Shown: positions 62,362-64,000 of the stretch, piece by piece
Layout of the letters: each line of letters begins with the position of its first letter
How positions within the stretch are numbered: the first letter of the stretch is position 1
Origin: Flavobacterium cutihirudinis
GTDB taxonomy: Bacteria; Bacteroidota; Bacteroidia; Flavobacteriales; Flavobacteriaceae
Reading direction: 5' to 3'
Length of the DNA: 64,000 bases
NCBI RefSeq assembly: GCF_003385895.1
Contig: NZ_QRDQ01000007.1
Location: 806,001 to 870,000 of the forward strand
The notes under the pieces: model-generated
What the model was told of the DNA's origin: nothing
Databases searched by the model: none
Seen by the model: only the letters and a program-made list of their open reading frames with translations
Made by a program: the position numbers and the translations under genes

Positions 62362-62997
62362 ATGAAATCTGTTACTTCAATTTTTTTATTTTTAATGTTT
62401 ATCTGCTCAAGTGCTTATGCACAGTTGAGTTCAGATAAAATATTCGAAAGCTTTAAACAAGGGGAGCGTACAAATTGTTCATCAATTGCTTTTATTAAAG
62501 CTTCTTTAAACATCTATGGTTTGGATAATCTTTTTCAAACAGAGAAAATAAGCGATAATCTGCAGAAAATAACTTTAAAAAATAATGAATCGTTTACACT
62601 TAAAAAGGAAGAAATAAGCAAAGCTAAAATATCAGCCGATTTTATTTGTATTAAAGACAATTGCGAAAGCGAGAAAATAATAGAATACGCAATACTGACT
62701 TATGCTGTTATGGCAAAGTACAAGCAAATTATAGATAAAGAAGATACTTTTGACAGAGCCCTTGAAGATTTAGAAAGTGGTGAAGTCTATACGCCAACAA
62801 TCTATAAATACTTAGGATTTCAGAAAGGAAAACAAATAGAAAAACTTAAACGTGAGTCGGGTAGTGAATTTTGTGGTGTTGTGGCTTGGTCAACAGCTCA
62901 CGCAGTTTTTGTTTGCGAAGATTTTATGGATTATTACGGCAATAAAAAAAGTATTTACATAAAATATCCAGGACGTTTTAGAATCATTAAATCCTAA
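62362..62997 (+). CDS. secreted protein, possible papain-like fold
   Basis: A 211-residue protein with signal peptide (ending SAYAQ). Unrecognised. GERTNCSSIAFIKASL (Cys near residue 39) followed much later by WSTAHAVFVCED (His near residue 179) resembles the Cys/His spacing of papain-like or calpain-like peptidases, where the catalytic Cys starts a buried helix and the His starts a strand. This is a weak visual similarity only. It has its own promoter and no operon partner. Confidence 0.6.
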   Translation: MKSVTSIFLFLMFICSSAYAQLSSDKIFESFKQGERTNCSSIAFIKASLNIYGLDNLFQTEKISDNLQKITLKNNESFTLKKEEISKAKISADFICIKDNCESEKIIEYAILTYAVMAKYKQIIDKEDTFDRALEDLESGEVYTPTIYKYLGFQKGKQIEKLKRESGSEFCGVVAWSTAHAVFVCEDFMDYYGNKKSIYIKYPGRFRIIKS

Positions 62998-63132
62998 AAG
63001 AGAGGTATTAAAAAAATAACATTAAAGTATTACTTTGTTGTTAGTTTTTTTAAAATCCTTGACAGCGAACGGTATAAGATTTTTTAAATCAAAAAAAGAA
63101 ATCAATAAAGTTGTAATCTAAGTTAATTTATA

Positions 63133-63140
63133 TATTTTTG
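63133..63140 (+). promoter_or_regulatory. -7 element of 63173 gene
   Basis: TATTTTTG matches TAnnTTTG perfectly, 32 nt before the ATG. Confidence 0.5.
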
Positions 63141-63172
63141 TTTTTATCCAATAACCAAATCTACACTAAGAA

Positions 63173-63619
63173 ATGAACATCAAAACTACTCTACTAAGTT
63201 TACTTTTCGTCTTGACTACTGCAGCTGTTTCGGCGCAGGCAAAAAATGCTCCAAAAAGCATCATCAGTACAACAGCCATTATCCGTAAATACCATGACCA
63301 GAAAGAATTGAGTGGTATGCAAAAAGGAGAACTTTTGGAATTGTATATTGAGCGTATCAAAGTTTTGGTTAAAACACTTCCGTATATAGCTTTGGCTACT
63401 AAACCGGGAGTAACAATGGCTGACTTAGGTATTCCGGATGATAACGAGAACAAAAAGTTCTTAGACGGACAGGCAGTTGCAACAACAACTTTCTTAGATA
63501 CGACAGTCGATTTTCAAAGAAAAATGATGCCGTATTCTGATAAAGGAAATCTTATTGCTGCAATTTTGTTTTACGAAAGCACATTAAAATCGTTACATGA
63601 ATTCAATGATATGAACTAA
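63173..63619 (+). CDS. secreted helical hypothetical protein
   Basis: A 148-residue protein with a clear signal peptide (residues 1-~22, ending AVSAQA). The mature part is predicted mostly helical (KYHDQKELSGMQKGELLELYIERIKVLVKTL) and shows no motif I recognise. It is probably periplasmic. It appears monocistronic, with terminator 63639-63674. Confidence 0.7.
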   Translation: MNIKTTLLSLLFVLTTAAVSAQAKNAPKSIISTTAIIRKYHDQKELSGMQKGELLELYIERIKVLVKTLPYIALATKPGVTMADLGIPDDNENKKFLDGQAVATTTFLDTTVDFQRKMMPYSDKGNLIAAILFYESTLKSLHEFNDMN

Positions 63620-63638
63620 ATGTAATCGTACATAATTT

Positions 63639-63674
63639 AAAAAGCTCCAAAGTCATTTGATTTTGGAGCTTTTT
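63639..63674. terminator. bidirectional terminator
   Basis: A 13-bp perfect stem (AAAAAGCTCCAAA and complement) between converging genes, with T runs on both strands. Confidence 0.88.
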
Positions 63675-63690
63675 TGTTTGAATAAATTCT

Positions 63691-64000
63691 CTAGTTTCCT
63701 TTTAATAAATTGATGCTTACAGTTGCAGTATCAGCATCTGGAAAACGTCTGAAAATAGACGGATCTGGAAATAGTCCTGCTTCTTGGGCAATTTTATTGA
63801 AAACATCAATCTCCACAATATATTGATCAGAAAAACCATGTGTTGCGTCATAGGCAGTCGCGGGTGTTTTTCCTAGATTATTTGCGGTAAGTTTTGGATC
63901 AATAGTATGCAATTCAATCAGTAGAAGTCCAAATTTGCGAACGTAAGGCGACCATTTTTGCAAATGCTCCAACAGATTATCTTCAACAAGATTATTGCTT
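63691..64000 (-). CDS. probable methyltransferase, C-terminal fragment
   Basis: The frame is open to the window edge, so the gene is cut and only its last ~102 residues are seen. The segment LLEHLQKWSPYVRKFGLLLIELHTIDP followed by ATAYDATHGFSDQYIVEIDVF looks like the final strands of a class I SAM-dependent methyltransferase (a beta-strand ending in LLLIELH, then a DAxHGFSDQY motif). The start and SAM-binding part lie beyond 64000, so the function is tentative. Confidence 0.55.
   Translation of the reverse strand, partial: SNNLVEDNLLEHLQKWSPYVRKFGLLLIELHTIDPKLTANNLGKTPATAYDATHGFSDQYIVEIDVFNKIAQEAGLFPDPSIFRRFPDADTATVSINLLKGN

Overview
The window looks like chromosomal DNA from a Flavobacterium-type member of the Bacteroidota. 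It is AT-rich. Its promoters carry the TAnnTTTG -7 element of this phylum. It encodes a gliding/type IX secretion (T9SS) adhesin with PorP/SprF and OmpA partners, and many of its proteins have close relatives in that group. I saw no rRNA, tRNA, insertion sequence, prophage or CRISPR array.

Layout. 0-4.3 kb: two small minus-strand genes, then a methionine importer operon (metN-metI-metQ) preceded by a Met/Cys-rich leader peptide and an intrinsic terminator, which looks like a ribosome-mediated attenuator. 4.3-5.8 kb: a GH130-type glycoside phosphorylase. 6-20.9 kb (minus): a T9SS surface module made of a 4,003-residue adhesin (about 15 Ig/PKD-like repeats, 19 DUF11 repeats, gliding-type C-terminal sorting domain), PorP/SprF and an OmpA-family protein. 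21-27 kb: a nucleosidase, then a type I secretion-like ABC/HlyD/TolC operon headed by a small secreted protein. 27-33.8 kb (minus): nadA-nadB-ric-nrdD-nrdD'-nrdG-copD, a low-oxygen operon in which the glycyl-radical tail of class III ribonucleotide reductase lies in its own small reading frame.

34-37.3 kb (minus): a copper-uptake set with an OprC/NosA-like TonB receptor (CxxxM site), a Met-rich lipoprotein and a small CNGKC protein. 37.4-44.1 kb (plus): a nitrous-oxide reductase operon (cytochrome c, clade II nosZ, a nosB-nosL fusion, nosD, nosF, nosY, group III truncated globin). Next to it is a Crp/Fnr-family regulator on the minus strand. Three copies of a palindrome, TATGATTnnAGTCATA, lie upstream of nadA, between the divergent nos and copper operons, and beside the regulator. 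In four promoter orientations a -7-like element sits exactly 33 bp from the palindrome centre. This ties anaerobic NAD and dNTP synthesis, copper uptake and N2O respiration into one regulon, and predicts a short minus-strand RNA at about 44.11-44.19 kb.

45-53 kb: an NAD(P)-binding protein, a hybrid histidine kinase, and a tight operon of a response regulator, a TPR/YaiO outer-membrane protein, a HEAT-repeat membrane protein and a processive family 2 glycosyltransferase. The operon resembles a synthase-dependent exopolysaccharide system and is followed by a DUF4861 protein. 53.2-55.7 kb: a BlaI/BlaR1-type sensor pair with a palindromic operator inside its promoter. 55.8-61.9 kb: a metal-efflux RND system with a CzcA-CzcC fusion and an adaptor. 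62-64 kb: small secreted or hydrophilic proteins and the tail of a probable methyltransferase cut by the window edge.

The most notable points are the leader peptide/attenuator before metN, the split nrdD, the four-promoter Fnr-type regulon with its predicted small RNA, and a family of short secreted proteins with a shared PP-containing C-terminal tail at the head of transport or metal operons. Everything here is read by eye; no searches were run.
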